Positions 5,797-7,468 of a DNA stretch of 7,468 bases are shown here, one piece after another. Source of the DNA: Gammaproteobacteria bacterium UBA6173 (GTDB lineage: Bacteria > Pseudomonadota > Gammaproteobacteria > Pseudomonadales > Pseudohongiellaceae); NCBI GenBank assembly GCA_002422225.1, contig DITX01000151.1, forward strand, positions 1 to 7,468. Direction: 5' to 3'. Within the stretch, counting starts at the first letter, position 1, and each line of letters begins with the position of its first letter. Under the pieces are notes generated by a model. The model saw only the letters and a program-made list of their open reading frames with translations, did no database searches and had not been told where the DNA came from. Position numbers and translations under genes: made by a program.

Positions 5797-6846
5797 TCAG
5801 AAACCGGCTGACGTCCTAGCTCGTTTGATGGTGCGTGATTGCTGACACTCAGTATCTTCTTGTGGAGCGCGGCGGGTAGACAAGACAGCGGTGGACTGGC
5901 CGCATCCGTTGCCCTGTTGACCTGCGCTGCGCAACTCACCCTCGCGGCGTTGCCGCTCGGAGTTCGAACAGTGCTCGCGCTTTTCCCAGGACACCATGTT
6001 GTGATCCTCCAGAACACGGTCATAGTTGATACCCACCGGCACAAAAGCCACTGAGCGATCGGTCGTCCAGGCGTAATTGCGTAGCATGTAGTCCAGAAAT
6101 CCCAGTTTTGGCTGGCCCAGCCGACCATCGCGGCTCAAGCCGCCTTCCAGAAACAACGCCTGGCAAACGCCACTTTTAGTTGCCATGCACACGTAACGCT
6201 CAAGCACCTTTCGGTAGAGTGGGTTCTGCGATCCACGTCGCACAAAAAACGCACCCATGGCACGAATCAACATGTCCAACGGGAAAACACGCGCCCACTC
6301 GCCCACCGCAAATGACAAGGTCACACGCTCGGCAGCAAGATAACTGATCAGCACATAATCCATGTTGCTGCGATGGTTCATCACAAACACCACCGTGGCA
6401 TCTGGATCGATATTACTGAGGCCGGCAGGGTCGGCAGCGGCGACTCGAACCCGGTAGATGAAGCGAGAGAGCTTCTTTGAAATCCAGTACACCGCGCGGT
6501 AATACACATAGGCATTAAACGAGGGCACGATCTCACGCGCATAACTGAGCACGCGCTGCTGGAGCACATCGCGAGGGATGTTTTCATCTCGCGCCATCTG
6601 TTCGATCATGGCAATGACATCCTGATCGAATATCAGCTGATCGATGAGCACCTGGCGGCGAGTGCGTTGCAAGGGGCGGATCCGAATCTGCAGATTGGTG
6701 TTGAGCCGGTCTACTGCGCGATTGAGCCGACGCCGGACATACCAGCGCACACTGGGAAACAACACACTCATCAGCACGGCATAGGCTGCAGCGATCAGCA
6801 GCAGCACAAACATCCACACTGGCAGAGTGATAGTCGATTCAAACAC
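5797..6846 (-). CDS. PlsB-like membrane acyltransferase with a replaced C terminus
   Basis: Members transfer acyl groups to glycerol-3-phosphate or related acceptors at the inner membrane. The 349-residue product has one N-terminal membrane segment (about 10-30) followed by a basic stretch (WYVRRRLNR). All four acyltransferase blocks are present: NHRSNMD (157-163, H158 and D163 of HX4D), GAFFVRRG (198-205), FLEGGLSRDGRLGQPK (232-247) and VAFVPVGINYDRVLED (266-281). After about residue 289 the chain becomes Arg/Ser/Gln-rich without family features. This tail is encoded by the repeat copy at 5898-5982 and the bases beyond, so the native 3' end has probably been lost. The GTG start at 6846 has a weak ribosome site, but no other start keeps the membrane segment. 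It lies 61 nt after the His-rich gene. Activity of the altered protein is uncertain. Confidence 0.85.
   Translation of the reverse strand: MFESTITLPVWMFVLLLIAAAYAVLMSVLFPSVRWYVRRRLNRAVDRLNTNLQIRIRPLQRTRRQVLIDQLIFDQDVIAMIEQMARDENIPRDVLQQRVLSYAREIVPSFNAYVYYRAVYWISKKLSRFIYRVRVAAADPAGLSNIDPDATVVFVMNHRSNMDYVLISYLAAERVTLSFAVGEWARVFPLDMLIRAMGAFFVRRGSQNPLYRKVLERYVCMATKSGVCQALFLEGGLSRDGRLGQPKLGFLDYMLRNYAWTTDRSVAFVPVGINYDRVLEDHNMVSWEKREHCSNSERQRREGELRSAGQQGNGCGQSTAVLSTRRAPQEDTECQQSRTIKRARTSAGF
5898..5982. repeat. Second copy of the inverted-repeat element core, inside the acyltransferase 3' end
   Basis: This 85-bp stretch matches 4134-4219 (86 bp) in the same orientation, from GGCCGCATCC to GCGCTT. 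By hand alignment about four in five of the right-hand 60 positions agree, with one single-base gap; the part just after GGCCGCATCC is less alike. The small palindrome is kept (GCGGC-GTT-GCCGC, 5944-5956). The outer inverted arms of the first copy are absent. Read on the minus strand it supplies roughly residues 289-317 of the acyltransferase, including REHCSNSERQRREGELRSAG. Confidence 0.8.
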
Positions 6847-6907
6847 GGTAGTCCGGGCAGCAGTTGTGTTAATTTGTTATGCATCAGTGCATGGGTGACA
6901 CCATACA

Positions 6908-7468
6908 CTAATGTTGGTGCCCACCAAAACCACCTGTTGCCATCATCAGGTGATGTGGTTGATGGTGATTGCCCTGCACCATAAAACCTGCAAACCCAAG
7001 TCCACGGATTTTTGCGACCTCATGGTCCTGATCTGTGGTGACAAGCAAGGTCAGACCATTTGGCAATTCTGTGGTGACCGCCGACCAGGCGCTGCCCTGA
7101 CTGACCTGACTGGCATGTGCACTCACCATTCGCTTGATGGACGCCGATGTTTCGGCATCACCGGTAATCATGTAGCGCATGCCGCCATCGATTTGTTCAC
7201 TGACTACATTGGCGTAGAGGGTAACCCGATGCATATCTACCAGATGATCACGCAATGCATCAACATTTACCTTTGACCAGTCGGTATCCGGATCAGCGCT
7301 GAGGATAGCAACAATCTCTTGTATTGCCGCGAACGCATCTTGACCTGCCTCGGTGGGCGCTTTGCCGGAAACACCCTGAGTCATTGGCTGAGTGACATGC
7401 GCCGCATGTTGGCTGTGGTCCATCGGTTGGCTTGTCTGGCCTGTGTGTTGACTGTGTTGACTGTGTTG
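6908..7468 (-). CDS. His-rich protein of unknown function, 5' end outside the window
   Basis: The frame is open to the right edge, so only the last 186 residues are visible. It could start at the ATG at 7423, but no ribosome site precedes that codon, and the 15 codons upstream continue the same His/Gln/Ser-rich character (QHSQHSQHTGQ, then PMDHSQHAAH). The middle is an ordinary soluble domain with DWSKVNVDALRDHLVDMHRVTLYA and GGMRYMITGDAETSASIKRMVSAHA. The C terminus is again His/Met-rich (GNHHQPHHLMMATGGFGGHQH region). His/Met clusters at both ends resemble metal-binding tails of periplasmic copper or other metal proteins, so metal binding is plausible but unproven; any signal peptide would lie outside the window. 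I do not recognise the family. The gene is 61 nt upstream of the acyltransferase on the same strand. Confidence 0.75.
   Translation of the reverse strand, partial: QHSQHSQHTGQTSQPMDHSQHAAHVTQPMTQGVSGKAPTEAGQDAFAAIQEIVAILSADPDTDWSKVNVDALRDHLVDMHRVTLYANVVSEQIDGGMRYMITGDAETSASIKRMVSAHASQVSQGSAWSAVTTELPNGLTLLVTTDQDHEVAKIRGLGFAGFMVQGNHHQPHHLMMATGGFGGHQH
7448..7468. repeat. Short 9-bp tandem repeat at the window edge
   Basis: The unit ttgactgtg occurs twice and begins a third time (ttg) before the window ends. On the minus strand it encodes repeated Gln-His-Ser in the His-rich protein. The array probably continues beyond the edge. Confidence 0.7.

Noticed and set aside
5733..6128. Minus-strand open frame of 131 codons in another frame of the acyltransferase end
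   Set aside because: It overlaps both the hydrolase 3' end and conserved acyltransferase coding sequence and gives a low-complexity product without a family signature. It does not restore a native acyltransferase C terminus.
7421..7423. ATG at 7423 as the true start of the His-rich gene
   Set aside because: No ribosome site precedes it, and the open frame with the same His/Gln/Ser character continues to the window edge, so the gene most likely begins outside the window.

Overview
The window looks like chromosomal DNA of a Gram-negative proteobacterium, judged by eye to be a little over 50% GC. The evidence is an anthranilate synthase of the fused TrpE-TrpG clade that is typical of alphaproteobacteria and scattered elsewhere, exported proteins with Sec signal peptides, a PlsB-like acyltransferase and AGAGG/GGGAG ribosome binding sites. 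The species cannot be named from the sequence. The dispersed palindromic repeats would suit a gammaproteobacterium, but this is only an impression.

Left half (1-3994, minus strand). Reading in the direction of transcription, there is an SDR oxidoreductase, an exported RidA-family protein, a short tryptophan leader peptide not previously called (2586-2672), an attenuator-like RNA and the large trpE(G) fusion gene. The leader peptide has two adjacent Trp codons inside the first strand of a hairpin. Mutually exclusive pairings follow it, as expected for ribosome-mediated transcription attenuation of tryptophan synthesis. trpE(G) also carries an in-frame array of four 15-bp repeats.

Middle (3995-4500) is intergenic. 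It contains a 186-bp element with long, nearly perfect inverted repeats and a core of about 60 bp, followed by the promoter of the next gene. Then comes a plus-strand serine hydrolase of the beta-lactamase/EstB type (4501-5790), predicted to be exported.

Right part (5797-7468, minus strand) carries a PlsB-like membrane acyltransferase. Its C terminus is encoded by a second copy of the core of the 4103-4288 element, so the gene seems to have lost its native 3' end. Upstream of it is the 3' part of a His-rich protein of unknown function that runs off the right edge of the window.

The best candidates for something new are the trp leader, whose strong 3:4 hairpin lacks a U-tract and which may be translated from a leaderless transcript, and the dispersed repeat family that supplies a protein C terminus. 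I see no defence system, CRISPR array, integrase, rRNA or tRNA.
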